A stretch of 64,000 bases of DNA from Obelidium mucronatum (lineage: Eukaryota > Chytridiomycota > Chytridiomycetes > Chytridiales > Chytriomycetaceae). Where the stretch lies: NCBI GenBank assembly GCA_025765595.1, contig JAIVFH010000043.1:186001-250000 (forward strand), given 5' to 3'. Shown piece after piece: positions 30,921 through 44,313 of the stretch (its first letter is position 1; the number at the start of each line of letters is the position of its first letter). The notes below the pieces were generated by a model. It saw nothing but the letters and a program-made list of their open reading frames with translations, was not told the DNA's origin and did no database searches. A program made the translations under genes and the position numbers.

Positions 30921-31388
30921 TCAAGCGCCTCTGATCCGATTACTCTTGGTTCTGTTGATGTCAAACTGCCATGTCCATCCACTGTGGAAAGTGTATCCGT
31001 CAAAACAACACTTCTTTTCCGCCATTACAGCGTGTACAAATCCTTGGCAGAAATCCCAGCCAAACAAGTAGTTCTCAGGAGTCAGGTACACCTGCAGGTC
31101 GTTCGCCACAATCGCGCCCGGTCCACTGCCATTGGCTTGGCGAGAGCGGCCAGCTCGGGGTGGAGCTTTGTCAGTTCTTCCTTTGAGTCTGCGAGGCCGA
31201 CGGCGGCGTTGAGGATTTGGGCCACCAGCGCGACGCTCGACAGGCGCCCGGCGGCTTCGAGGGCTTCGATGAGCGGCGCGGCGATGCGTTTGGAGTTTGT
31301 TGGCGTTTTTGTTTTGACGGTCGCTGCGCCAGAGCATATTGCGAGTTGCGCCAAGTGGAAGGACTTCAAGATGGAACAATGAATTCAT
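30921..31388 (-). CDS. Unrecognised minus-strand coding region, GC-rich 5' half
   Basis: Two overlapping frames look coding. One (31369-31140) reads as a helical segment, KRIAAPLIEALEAAGRLSSV and ELTKLHPELAALAKPM. Another (about 31140-30921) reads IVANDLQVYLTPENYLFGWD. They would join with a frame change near 31130, and no ATG opens the first. The upstream half is GC-rich like the 5' parts of several genes here. Function unknown. The gap to the Num1-like start on the other strand is only about 25-40 bp. Confidence 0.35.
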   Translation of the reverse strand: MNSLFHLEVLPLGATRNMLWRSDRQNKNANKLQTHRRAAHRSPRSRRAPVERRAGGPNPQRRRRPRRLKGRTDKAPPRAGRSRQANGSGPGAIVANDLQVYLTPENYLFGWDFCQGFVHAVMAEKKCCFDGYTFHSGWTWQFDINRTKSNRIRGA

Positions 31389-31410
31389 TGATGCGATTTT
31401 TTAATTTTAC

Positions 31411-34400
31411 ATGGAATCATCATCATCACCAACACAGCACATTCTGCAACTCGAAGACCAGCTGCGGGAGAAGGAGAAGGTCACTTTTCGCTTGCGTTCT
31501 GAATCTTGGTCGCTGATGATATCGCTTTAGGATGTGGAACTCGCTGCCACTATAGGCCAGGACCTGCTGAACCAAGTAGCGCTGGTAAACCAAACAATGA
31601 ATTTCAGATTGACGGAACCATATCCAGTTGAATTAACTTGGCATTCGAGCTCAACTCGCGTGTCAAAGAACTAGAAGCTCAGCGAGAATCCACCAGCACA
31701 AACAATGACAATACTACCCCCAAACAGCAGCATCCCATCTCTAAAATACCTCTTCCTTCGTCATCCAACTCTTCGAATCCAAAAAAGACTGTTCCGAACC
31801 CTCCGAGCGTGCCCCAGCAACAACAACTACCACACCAGCAACAACAACAACACCAACAACAACAACACCAACAACATCCGAATCCAACTGGCTCGCCCTT
31901 TCCTAGAACTCCGTCAAAATCAAAACTTTTGTCAAATCAATTACCGCCTTCGCCATCCACACCAGCCACACCTTTACCATACCCTGAACACAAAATGGAC
32001 CCAAACCTAGCAGCACAAATAGAAAACGCGCTCGTCCTACAACTCAGGTCACTCCAAGCCAAATTATCAACGTCTGAATCTCTTCGATCAAAAGTATCAG
32101 AACGCTGCGAAGCCTTTGAACGAGAATGCACAACAATCAGAAGTCAAAATGAAAAGCTAGCCAACAGCGAAAGTAAAGAAAAAATAACTCTTAAAAAAAC
32201 CACACTTTGAATTGACTGATTGTACATAACACTACACAGGGAAACTGAATGAAAGGATTTGGGATCTCGAGATTCTAAACCAACAACTCCAAGAAACCAA
32301 CGAAACGCTTGAAAAAGAAATTGCACGCCTCCTTCAAAAAATCAAATCCCAGGAACGCGATACAAGCAACATGAAGGACCACGTGGATGCCCTGCGGTTG
32401 GCGGAAGCGGGTTGGAACAAGGAAAAAGAAACGCTGCTTTTCAAAATGGAATCTGAATCCAGTCGGAAACGGCGGGAGATTGCGATTTTAAAACGTGAAA
32501 AGGCGGAATTGGAAAAACAGATTCAAGAATTGAATCAGCCAATGTCAGTGGTGGAGGGTGGGTTTCAGTACAAGACGGGGGGTTCGGCGGCTTCTTCAAC
32601 AAGTGATTTAGCAAGACGGGCAAAGTCTCTTGAAAAGCTGAGTGATGGAAAAGATGATGGTGAAGCTCGATCCCTTCAGCAGCAACTACAGTGCCAACAG
32701 CAACAACAAAACAGCAATAATTTATTCGTCAATTCCTTATCCAAGGCCCTCTCTCAAGCTCATACTCATAATGAAGAGCTCAGACGAGAGAATGCGGACC
32801 TTCTCCAAAGTAATGAAGAACTGGATCGACTACTTCAAGAAGCACATGAGACTATTGAATCCATGAAAGTTGGTTGTGATTTATCTTCTCTCGATCGAGA
32901 TCAAGTGTTTGACCCGTCTTTCGCGGTCAATCAGTCAGTCAACTTGCACGACCAGTTGGCGTCATCAGAATCCATGGAAGACCTTTTGAAATTCGACTTG
33001 AACTTGGACCTAGATAAAGTGCAACTACCGCCAACCAATCTTTTGGCGGAACTGACTCAGGCAGATATCGATCTAGCACCTGCGGCTGAAGCAATGGACT
33101 CCACAGAAGCATTACCTACAGCAGTCGTTGAATCCAACGATTTGGAGCCTTCAGATACAGTGATTGAAGCTCTCAGCAGTCGCTCTCATCATCAACCCAT
33201 CATGTCCGACTTTTGTTGTCAAACCGACGATATTCCACGCTTTTTATTGGACACGCGCAGTATATTGAATGAACTGACAGAGATTGAATCTATAGCCCCA
33301 CCGCCACTACCCCCGGCTTTTTAGAAAACTCTTCCTTTGGCGATGATGACATTTCGTTCTCGGGTTCTTTTGGATCTTCTATACGCAGTGGTTCAGGTTT
33401 AACTTCTTTTTTTTTTTTTTTGCAAAACGTCTAAATTATTTTTAACTCTGTGTATAATAGTGGCTATGCCTGATAACTTTGATCGGAGTTTATTGGGACA
33501 AATGAGTTCCACGTTGCAGCGGAATAATACGACAGGCGGGTTCAGAGCGCGGTCCCCAGAACTAGTTTACGGAGGTCGCGGCCTGACACGGCATCGGTCT
33601 GAAATCAGTTTTGACCATCAAACTCAAGAATATGTTCAATATGACAGCACGGCGATTGAAGCGTTGACTTCCACCATGATTGGAACTTGGGTAACCCCCT
33701 GTCATTTGCGCTTATTTTTAGTGTTAAAACTCACAAAAAAAAACTTAAGTTCCAAAAACCAAATCGGCATGGAAAGAAACCACAATTGCGGTTCTTTTGG
33801 GTAAACCCGTACTCTCGACTCCTTAATTGGTCACACACGGCATCGAACGCGTCATCGGGAAAAGGAATCACAAAAACAGGTGAGGGAATGAAAAAAAATA
33901 CAATGTTATTAAATTCAATTTATCTATTTAAAACCCCTTTTTTTGTGGATAGCCTACATCAAACAAATCAAATGGATGGAACCCACTGATACACATAAAA
34001 ACTACCCACCAGATGAAACACATGCGATTGAAATCATATCTCGTCAACGCAGCATATTAATGATTCCGTTAACGTGGCAGGACCATCGCGCGTGGACTGC
34101 TGGCCTTGGATTACTACTAAGCAAATCAGCTGAAGGTACCGGTAGCGGTACGGATAAAACTGGAAACCATGGCCTTACTACAATTCCTCTACATGAGCGC
34201 TTCAAAATAGTGGACATGGAGTCATCACCTGTACGGAGGGTCGCCGAAGGGAGTGGAGGAACGCCGTTAAGACGTAGTTTCACGCAAATAGCCGACCACA
34301 GCAACACCAACAACGCGTTTCTTGAAGGACGAGAAACAATTGGGTCTCCACAGCAGCAGCAGAGGTCAAAAACTCCCACACCACGGATGGTTCCTGCATT

Positions 34401-34527
34401 AGAGAGTGCAGGGGAAACGACTCCTGGAAAAGAGCGGAAACCACGCGGATTTTCGCGATTGGGTTTTACACCGCTTCGTTTGAGTTCGACGAGGAGTTTT
34501 AGTGGAAATAGTCCAGATGTGGAATAA
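31411..34527 (+). CDS. Num1/Mcp5-type cortical anchor protein with C-terminal PH domain
   Basis: The start MESSSSPTQHILQLEDQL at 31411 begins a coiled coil. Then come a polyglutamine/asparagine/proline linker (31800-31880), long coiled coils (LNQQLQETNETLEKEI, RREIAILKREKAELEKQI), acidic linkers, and the fungal cortical PH domain split over three exons: STMIGTW, QLRFFWVNPYSRLLNWS, and YIKQIKWMEP...ILMIPLTWQDHRAWTAGL. That domain is the one in yeast Num1 and fission-yeast Mcp5, which tether dynein and mitochondria to the plasma membrane. About eight exons. The apparent stop at 33322 is inside an intron (GTATAT from about 33260 to TTTTTAG at 33324). The basic serine-rich tail ends at 34527. Confidence 0.85.
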
Positions 34528-34975
34528 AACGACAAAAACGCTTAATTCAAACTCTGAAAACACCTGGACTAGATCGCAGCTATAGTAGCAAAGTATTTAA
34601 AACACTTAGACCAGTAGTAGCAAAGTATTATTGGAAAATCTGCTTTGAAGAATATCCTAATATTTGCTCAAAACAATTTCACAACGGGAATAACTCTCTC
34701 AATTAAACTTAAGGGACATGGAGATTTGTGTCTGGCTCTTCAAGTGCAATATCTCAATCGTCTTTTTTTAGTGGAACAGGTTTTGTTGCCATAGTCGTGG
34801 CGTTGGAATCATTGGTATTTAGGCAAAAATTGAAATATCTTTCAACATAAGGTCAGATGGACGCGCTGCTTATCCAGAAAAGTCGATTGCATTTATGTAT
34901 GTTGTGATAAAATTTTAATTAAGAAAAGAAAAACAAAAGTACCGCCTCAAACAACAGGGGAAAACATCCTTCCAA
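34528..34975. other. Gene-free stretch
   Basis: A/T-rich, with a short local duplication (the phrase GTAGCAAAGTATT appears twice near 34588 and 34617). No coding signal or RNA gene seen. It probably holds the 3' end of the Num1-like gene and the promoter of the next. Confidence 0.4.
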
Positions 34976-35539
34976 ATGTCTAACAACGCTTCCCCTTTCC
35001 TGTGGGTCAAGCTGGGGAATTGCAGATCAATCGAGATCTCGACCGAATCGTGTCGCAACGTCCATGAGCTTATCAAGAAGGTCAAGGCAGAGGCCTCGTC
35101 ACTTGCCGGAGTGTCCATCGAAAGAATCAATTTATATACCGGAGATCCTGTCAGAAATGAAGCCCTGAGACCAGGCCTTCTTTTGACTGAGATATCTTCA
35201 CAGACAGGATACTCACGCAATGACGATGCACACCCTCTGTTTGTTGCCGTTGGTGAGCTCCAACTCCACTCGAAATCTTAAACTTACAATAACAAGAGTT
35301 TAGCGTCGTCGTCACCGTTTTCTTTGTTCTCCTTTGTTTGGCCGTCTTTACGCTTTCAGAGCGTGTCCACCGGTCCTGTTAAACATCCTGTTAAGCTACT
35401 GCAACGCGAAAAACTCGTAAAGGAAGAGATATCAAACTTATCGAAAGCTGGAGATGGGTTGGAGAAAATTACACCTCTTTTCTCGGAAAATACATTAGGA
35501 GTTTCGCTCAGAAGGCCATTCAGACCACAAAAAGATTAG
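34976..35539 (+). CDS. Crinkler-like protein with ubiquitin-fold N-terminus, short
   Basis: The ATG at 34976 starts MSNNASPFLWVKLGNCRSIE. The pattern FLWVKLG...VHELIKKVKAEAS...INLYTGDPV...GLLLTEI...PLFVAV matches the ubiquitin-like header domain of Crinkler (CRN)-family proteins of early-diverging fungi. A downstream stretch (about 35361-35539) reads as coding (VKLLQREKLVKEEISNLSKA) and may be a second exon, but the phase of the joint is unclear. No kinase or nuclease effector domain follows. CRNs are known as effectors in oomycetes; in saprotrophic fungi their role is unsettled. Confidence 0.45.
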
Positions 35540-35854
35540 CAGGACATACGGATTTAGTATAAATTTTTCAGTTGAAATCCAAGTCCTCGTATCGTTAACG
35601 TGTTTTCTGGATAGTAACCGTTTCCATACGGTTGACTTATCTTTGGAATTTTATGACTTGTGCCTAGCATTCGAGATTGTCAAGTTTCCTTCAATAAGTG
35701 TCCGCTTGTACAACGATTTTATCGGGAGCTGAAGGTGTTGGAGGAAAATGCAGTTCTTCAGCCCGCTGTCAAGTGTTAACGACAACAACGCGTACAATTG
35801 GGTCTCCACAGACAGCACTTTGAAAAGTAGTCCGAAGCTTTGGAAGAAAACAAC

Positions 35855-37451
35855 ATGCCATCCTCGCTTTCCAATAAAGACACCAAAAAAAAGTCCGAAC
35901 ATCGAAAAAAAATATATATGCCATCCTCACTCTCTTATCCATCCGGCACGCAGGGACAGCCTCAATACCGATACCGACTGATGCAACTTCCTGCTGAAGT
36001 TGCTCAGCTTTTCGACAATGGCGTTGGGAGCGGTCTTTTGATTCGTGGTGGAGAAGACTGTGATGCCATCCTGACTACAGGTTGAAAGGCGCTTTTTTTT
36101 TGTGACATGGCAAGGAAGCTGTCCTTTTTAACCAAACGGAAACTGTGTTAGAATCAAGCTCATATGCCGTGAAGGAAGTACAAACATCTAATACGTTGCT
36201 CCTTGTGCACCTTGATCCACACTCTGCCGTCACATCCGATATTGATATCGACACTGAAATTGAGAGCTCTAGCCATCCATACACTGTCGAAGCGTCTCTT
36301 TCTTCTGTTGTTGAATTGGAAAATGTGGTCCCAAAAAGCATTGACCAACTTACTCAGCTGTTGGGCCCATCAACATATTCTGGGCCATATCACGAAAAGA
36401 AGCGGATGCAAGGAACCGGTCCAGGTGCAGATGCTGTATTATATTCATGGGAAGAGCTGCGTGGACTTGTGCAAGCAAGTGATTTGGAACTGAAGACGGC
36501 ATTGGCGGAATTGGGTGCTGTTGAGTTTGAAGGTATATCATACCTTGATCATAAGGTTATCTGGCTTTCGTGTTTCTTATCATTTTTTAAAAGGCTCATT
36601 CAGGCTGATAAGTCCTTCGTTCTTGAACGAGTTCATTCAACTATTCATCGCGTCAATAGAGATTGAAGAGAAGGACATGCTTGCACTTACGGAGGATGAA
36701 GCTTTGCATATGATGGCTGAACACGATATTCCAGAAACTGTCATTTTGCATTGTCTACATTTGATTTCTGATGAAGTCGGAGCAGGTTTCTGTATTGTTA
36801 CTCTACTTTTGTAGTGACGGTCCAAGATAAAGCGACTAAGCCCTGTTTATTAAAAACTGTTATAGGATCTGGTATATTCAGGCTGTCTTCGTCGAAAATT
36901 TGTCGTACGACTGGGACAGAGGTGCTGGTGGCAATGAAGGTAATCCCATAAGCTGGCGGACTTTCTTTTATTTACGTTCTTCATGGACAAAGCACAAGAC
37001 GCTGTTAAGCGCATTCATGCAGGAATGGAGGCGAGCGACTCCAAGCGCGTTTGAACCAAATTTGAATTGTTTGCAGGTAAACGACTTCATTCTATCGTCC
37101 TTACCATTAACTGGTATTTATCACGTCAAATTAGGGGCTATATCTCCTCGAAGAAAATAGCGCAATGAACAATGAAATCAAATACTTTCCGTAAGTACTC
37201 GCGAATTTCACGCGAATTTCAAATCAGTTGTATGACTCATTTCATTATCTAGCAAATCCAAACTCCCGTCAATTGCAAAAGATCGCCTTGAACATCTATT
37301 TCAAGTTCGAAGGAAATGGGCTAGTACAGATATTATGCCTTATATCCAGGATTTGGCAGAAAACAAAAAGAAGCTGGATTTGATGCTTTTGAAGTACGCC
37401 CGACTATCCAAAGTGGGAGAAACCGTTTATTATTCTAGCCGTTTCGGATGA
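35855..37451 (+). CDS. DSCC1: Sister chromatid cohesion protein DCC1
   Basis: Subunit of the Ctf18-RFC clamp loader needed for cohesion. Visible are YRLMQLPAEVAQLFDNG, LLIRGGEDCDAILTT, the family block EVQTSNTLLLVH, SWEELRGLVQASDLELKTAL, VWYIQAVFVENLS-type segments, and the diagnostic C-terminus RRKWASTDIMPYIQDLAENK...LLKYARLSKVGETVYYSSRF. About seven exons, with phases consistent where checked. Two candidate starts exist, 35855 and 35918, because a small unit encoding MPSSLS is duplicated 63 bp apart. I chose the first. Confidence 0.88.
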
Positions 37452-38122
37452 GTGTCAATGTGTCATGAATAAATCAAAGGTTGCGATAGATGGTTGACGG
37501 GTTTTTTGGTTTGCAGTTTGTCATCGCGTGGGACTTCAGATCTTGAAACCCATCTCACGCATGCAGTCTTGATGGGCCGTGATCAAATCCTTGCATTTCA
37601 CAGAATCTTCACCGACTGGAACGAAGGCGGGTTTAGCTCGTTGAGTAAAAACAGCAGGGTAATCTCACATTCGATCACACATTCATCGCGGACTTGTCTT
37701 GTGTCTGGACAAGCACAGCATGGTTTGCACTTTGGCTCCGATGGTGCAGCTTCAGCAGTTTTACTTGGAAGGGATGACGGTTCAGGCATTTTATTGAAGA
37801 GTAAAGGCAGAAACAAAAAAAAGACCAAAAAAGTGAGTGATTTGTTTGGGAACTCTGCGCGCGAGACCGACCATCAGGATCAAATCGTTGCAATTTCAAA
37901 AGTCGAAGTGGCGATAGGTCAAGGCAACTCAAGGAGGGAGGGGGTGTGATCAGAGGGAGGCCCCATCACAGTAATTGGCTGCCTCCAAATTGACGTTAAC
38001 CTATTAAGCCCATGAATTGGAAGAGAAGATGGTTACAAGAACTGGATTGAGCGATGACAGTGATGGTTCAGGACAATGGTCGCTAACCCTGTTTCTTTGT
38101 TCCAGAAAACTCTCAACGGCAA
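37452..38122. other. Stretch without a recognised gene
   Basis: An open plus-strand frame of about 150 codons (37494-37949) has a basic, low-complexity C-terminus and no recognisable motif. I treat it as non-coding or untranslated sequence before RAB11. Confidence 0.35.
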
Positions 38123-39150
<1,028 letters not shown>

Positions 39151-39351
39151 GTCTGTTTGGGAGGATATGCGAATTTGGAAGTTATTTAGATTGCTGTTGA
39201 TGAGTGTGTTTGAGGTGTTTTTTGTTGTTATTTTCTTTCCACATAGTTTGTCCCCAGCCTTTCGTTGAAAACAAAAACAAAGACCATACTATTTAGTCTG
39301 ATTAATATTCTTCTGATTTCTTCTGTTTGCCTGTTTAAATATGATGTCAAA

Positions 39352-41332
39352 ATGACTTCAATGGCGGAAACTTTGATAATCGCCGTCCCAACCGGACTAG
39401 CCGCTGTGAAGCTATACCTCTGCGGATACGAATGGATCAGTTTTTGTAAAATCATCAGTTAGATTCTGTGCGTTTTGCTCACAAGATGATCTCTTAGCTT
39501 TGGCATCGATGGCAGGCCTATGCCTGACTGCAACAACAGCCCGCATTGTCCCGTTCACCAGACCTGACATGTATCGAATCGAACGAACCGACGAACAAGG
39601 TCTTGCATCTGGCCTGGCATTGGTTCCATTAGTCTTGAGTTCTTGCCTTGTTCAATTAGACCATCAGGGTTTAAATTCAGATGAACAACGATATCTGGAA
39701 CTTTTGTTATGCATATCTCTGGGTTTATCAGCGACTAAGACTTGGGTTTCACTGTATTTCCATGGGGTGTGGTCTGTTTCGACTTTTGCGGTATTCCTTG
39801 TCCTTGGAATACTGGGTGGTGTTGTGAGGGACCTGCTGAACCTGCAAGGTTAGGAAAGTTTTTGATACTTTTTATAAGTACATCAATATTTGACCTCCTC
39901 TGCAAAAGGGTTGTCAATTGCATGGGTCATTGGGTTGATCATCGTCTCGTCGTTTTTCTCCCTATCTTCAGTCATTGGACTCATTCTAATTCTGGAAAAG
40001 TGCCTTACAATTGGAGAATCAATGATAATTAGCGATATGTTTGTGTTGTTTGCGCTGGATGCATTTCTCGTACTTCTCGGAAAGGTACATTGTTGAATTC
40101 TGTCAACACCTTAAAACCTTTTTAATATCTCTTTCCAGAACGCCCCTGATCTGTTAACCATTACCCGTGATCCAATACATCTCGTTTCCCAGGGTCTCAT
40201 TCTCGGGATGCTGCTCATTGGATTCTGCACGACCCCCATTCTATCACAAATCGCCAACCTGCAACGAAACAATCATAAACAGACGTCCAAAAACGAAAGC
40301 AGCATTATCAAACTCTCTTTTTTGTTCTATGCAACTGCTGCCGCGATCGTATTGGGTTTAATTAGGCCGTGGTTGCAAAGAGTTTTACCTGACGGTCGCG
40401 ACCCATTCCTTTGGCTCGTTGTGTTTCTCTTTGAGAAACCAGCCGAAAGAATTTGGTTGCTTATTTATTGGTTTTTTGTGGTTTTGATTGGTGTGGTTCT
40501 GGCAGTTGTTGGATTTGCTGGAAATTCCAGTGCGGACATCAAAGGCAAAAGGAGTCTGACGTATCTGAATTTTAAACGGAAATATTTCCATGCATTAGCT
40601 GTCGGGATGTTTCTTCCTGGATATCTGGCGGAGGTTTGGGTCTTTGAAACTTCGGGAAACAATTTGGCTAACATGAAGCACCAGGCTGACACAATGCGCC
40701 TGTCATTTAGTGTTGCACTCTCTGCCCTGATATTCGTTGAATTTATTCGTGTGTTCTCTGTCTGGCCTGCAGGGAAAGAAGTTGCTTCTTTTCTGCGCAA
40801 CTTCCTGGATAACAAGGATCGTGGAATATTTATCCTCAGCCACCTGTATCTCCTGATTGGATGTGCATTGCCTGTCTGGATAAATCGAATAGTTTCTTCG
40901 ACTTCCACATTTCCTGGATTATATGGGATAATTGTCCTTGGCATTGCAGATTCAACCGCCTCCATTATTGGATACCGGTATGGAAAACGACGGTGGCCCA
41001 ATAGTTTCAAAACTGTGGAAGGAACAGTTTCTTTTGCTGTGAGCATGTTTGGTGCATGCATATTTTTGGATTGGGCGACTGTTGGAAGTGATTTGGGATG
41101 GTGGAGGCATCTAACGGTTTCTCTGATATCAGGTTCTCTTCGCTTTCACTGTTTCCTGCTGTATTAATTCTTTTTTGATTTTTTTTTCATTGAAGGGCTG
41201 TTGGAGGCCGTCAGGTTGGTTTTTCTACTTTTTTGTGTTTTACTTGTTTGCTAATCGTCGTTGCAAAACAGTGCTCAAAATGATAACTTATTGCTTCCAT
41301 TAATAAGCATTTCACTCTCATTCTTACTCTGA
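39352..41332 (+). CDS. SEC59: Dolichol kinase
   Basis: CTP-dependent phosphorylation of dolichol in the ER membrane, needed for N-glycosylation, GPI anchors and mannosylation. The start at 39352 (MTSMAETLIIAVPTGLAAVK) is followed by many hydrophobic segments over about six exons. The family signature is present: FKRKYFHALAVGMFLPG, GIADSTASIIGYRYGKRRWP and KTVEGTVSF, the CTP-binding region. A small last exon after an intron near 41213-41269 gives AQNDNLLLPLISISLSF, the usual C-terminus. Stop at 41330-41332. Confidence 0.95.
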
Positions 41333-41452
41333 AACCATTGATGATGGCATCAGAATAAACTGCCCCCCTTTCGTATTCTTGATTGCCAAATTTTTGGGTT
41401 TTTGAAACACCATCGAAACGCTGGTCCGTTCATACCTTTTCCCCATCTGTAG

Positions 41453-42569
41453 ATGCCTTCCCAATACCAGATCGTTGTTCTAGGGGATGGTGCTGTTGGA
41501 AAGACAGGTGAGCGTTTTGATGCAAGCCCTCACTCTTTCGGCAGATCCCGTTGATACTCTTTTCTCTGGGAGCGGCGTAAGCGCCCGGCATGATCGAAGG
41601 CGGTTGAATTGAGGGCAAATGAAATCGACACATGAATGCAATGAGGAGTCGGGGGATGGTATTTGTCGATTTGAGATCTGACAGGATCTAACATCTCAAG
41701 ATTCTGGACCTCACACCAAGACCTTTTCTTTTCTCCAACATACGTATTTATTTTCTGTCTTATTCTCTTCTTATTTGATTGTGGTTGTAGCCTTGACTAT
41801 TCAGGTGTGTCTTTTTTTTTTTCAAAGTTGTTCGCCAAGACTACCTGATGAGATTAACCGCAATATTTGATATTCCATTTGTTAGTATTGTTTGAATAGT
41901 TTTGTAGAGGTGAGTGGTATTCGTAGTTGCTTGCTGGAACTTATCAATCATTCCTTTTTTGTTAACAGCACTATGATCCAACGATTGAAGATTCGTACCG
42001 GAAACAAGTCATTGTAGATAATGAAACATGTGTATTAGAAATCTTGGATACTGCTGGTCAGGAAGAGTTTGCGGTAAAAAACGAAACGCAATCTGTGCTC
42101 ACTTGGGCTTGTTGAGTCTGAACAGCGGCTATACAAAAAAAAACAGGCCATGGGAGACCAATGGCTTCGAATTGGTGATGGATTCCTCCTAGTCTATTCA
42201 ATCACATCACGACAATCATTCAACCGAATTAAACGATTCCGAGAACAAATGATGCGAGTGCGTGAATCTGAAGATACACCCATGGTGATTGTGGGGAATA
42301 AATGCGATATGGCTGGCGAGCGACAAGTATCGACACAAGAAGGAGTTGAACTTGCTAAGCTGTTAAAGTGCGAATTTATCGAAACTTCAGCGAAAAGCAA
42401 ATACAATGTGGAAAAGTTTGTCAATAGTTTTCTTTTCTTTGTATTATATATATTGGAAATTCTGATTCGTTAATTTTTTTTTAACAGTGCGTTTCATTTG
42501 GCTGTTCGAGTGCTTAGAAAGCACCAATCCAAGCGGAGAAAGGCAAAAGGCGACTGCGCCATCATGTAG
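41453..42569 (+). CDS. Ras family GTPase, paralogue 1
   Basis: Exon 1 is 41453-41507 ([18 protein letters not shown]). Then come microexons 41791-41804 (ALTIQ) and 41886-41909 (YCLNSFVE), an exon from about 41971 with [12 protein letters not shown] and LDTAGQEEF, one from about 42149 with GNKCD and ETSAK, and a last exon ending with CAAX box CAIM. The Gln of TAGQ (residue 61 in Ras) is kept. The P-loop has Ala at the Gly13 position and Thr at Ser17. The protein should be prenylated and plasma-membrane bound. First of a four-gene cluster. Confidence 0.95.
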
Positions 42570-42869
42570 CTCGGTTCTAACATAAATCAAGGCTTTGCAC
42601 TTGAATATGCCACCTTTTCCCCTTCTGTTCTTTTTTTTTTGTTCTTTTGCCTGATATCTCGTTTCTCCTTTTCTCGCTTTGCGCTCTGCATACTTTTGTA
42701 TTTAAGACAAATAAGACGGTTAAACCCCCTTTTTTGGTATCGGTATTTTGATGCACGACCGGGTTCGGGAAGCGGGCACTTACACAAGCCTCAATTCGAA
42801 TCTGAACGAACCAATTTTTTTTGTGCATTCTGCCAAAAGAAAGGAAAACCCACAGCCACTTCCAAAACG

Positions 42870-44087
42870 ATGCAACAGACCGCTCAACATAATATCGTAG
42901 TTCTCGGAGATGGCGCTGTAGGAAAGACAGGTGAGCATTCAATCGTCGTGGATTGTTGGGATAACCAAAATGTGAGGCTGGACGGTTTGAATTGGGGTGC
43001 TTGGCCGTTCCTGGTTCGACTTCAAGAGCTGGATGGTTGCGCGAACTAGAGACGAAAGGAACATTCTCGTGGTCTCGGCTAGTTGCTGAGTGTAAATGGC
43101 AAATGCCGCAGTGGCGGGGATGGTGGTGGCAAAACGGTGATCGGGATCAAATCGTTGCAACGTGGCTGATGATACTCTCTCTTCACTTCTTTTCATATGA
43201 GCTTACAAAAACTCTTTTTCTTTATGTTATGTTTGAATACCTGAACAAACAGCTCTCACGACGCAGGTGAGGTGGTCGAAATTGTTTTACCCCAAACGAA
43301 ATTACGATTAACATTCCATTCCACCCATGGTTTTATAGTACTGCCTAAATAACTTTCCGGAGGTGATTGATTTGTTAAATTGTGTGATGCGAATTGCCGG
43401 GGGTGCTGAATAGTTCCGTTAAACAGGCCTATGACCCAACAATCGTGGATTCATACCGGAAAAAAGTACTCGTAGATGGAGAAGAATGTATTCTGGAAAT
43501 TCTAGATACTGCTGGACAAGACGAGTTTCTTGGGTTCGTTGTTTTCACAAAACTCTTGGCATCCTCTTTCAATTAATTTGTAACCGGTACTTAACAACAG
43601 GATGCGAGACCAATGGTTCCGATTCGGGGATGGATTCATATTAGTCTACTCAATCACATCAAGACAGTCATTTAATTACATCAAAGAATACCACAAGGAA
43701 ATGATGCGAGCTCGCGAAATTGGTGCTGCCCCAACGCCCATTCTGATTGTCGGCAACAAAACAGATTTGGCAGGAGAACGTGAAGTTTCAACGCAGGAAG
43801 GAATGGATTTGGCTAAATTATTCAAGAGCGACTTTTTGGAGACTTCTGCAAAGACAAAGTACAATGTTGAAAAGTGAGTTTTTGCTTTAATTTTATGGTT
43901 TAATTTTTTTGCTTTAATTTTATGGTTAAATTCATATATGATTTTGTTAATCTACTCTCTGTATTTTTTGGACTTATTAACTTATCAACTGATTTTTTTC
44001 AAAATCAGCACATTCCACTCTGTTGTTCGAATGCTGCGGAAACAGCAATCAGTGAGAAGCAGCAAGCCCGAGTGTTGTATTATGTGA
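42870..44087 (+). CDS. Ras family GTPase, paralogue 2
   Basis: Exon 1 starts [20 protein letters not shown] at 42870. Microexons 43253-43266 (ALTTQ) and 43339-43362 (YCLNNFPE) match those of paralogue 1 in length and position. Later exons give [32 protein letters not shown] and ETSAK, and the C-terminus ends CCIIM, a CAAX box preceded by another Cys that could be palmitoylated. The effector loop has Val for Glu (PTIVDSY), so effector preference may differ. Ala replaces Gly13. Confidence 0.94.
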
Positions 44088-44313
44088 TGCCTTTGCAACT
44101 TGTATTCTTCGTCTGTTGGCTGCTTGCACCTGTTTTTATTCCCCTCTCTCTCTGTCCGGTCTTCCCCCCCTTTTTTTGTCTTCTTCTCTCATTTATCTCA
44201 TTCTATATATTGGAAACTATTCACTATTGTAAAATATGAAACATATCAGACTTTTTATTCGTTGTTTAAGTTATTTTGTTTGTTTCAAATAATTTTTTTC
44301 ATCCAACCAATCG

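Noticed and set aside
33260..33324. Stop codon and frame change in the Num1-like gene
   Set aside because: An intron from GTATAT to TTTTTAG removes it and restores a consistent frame.
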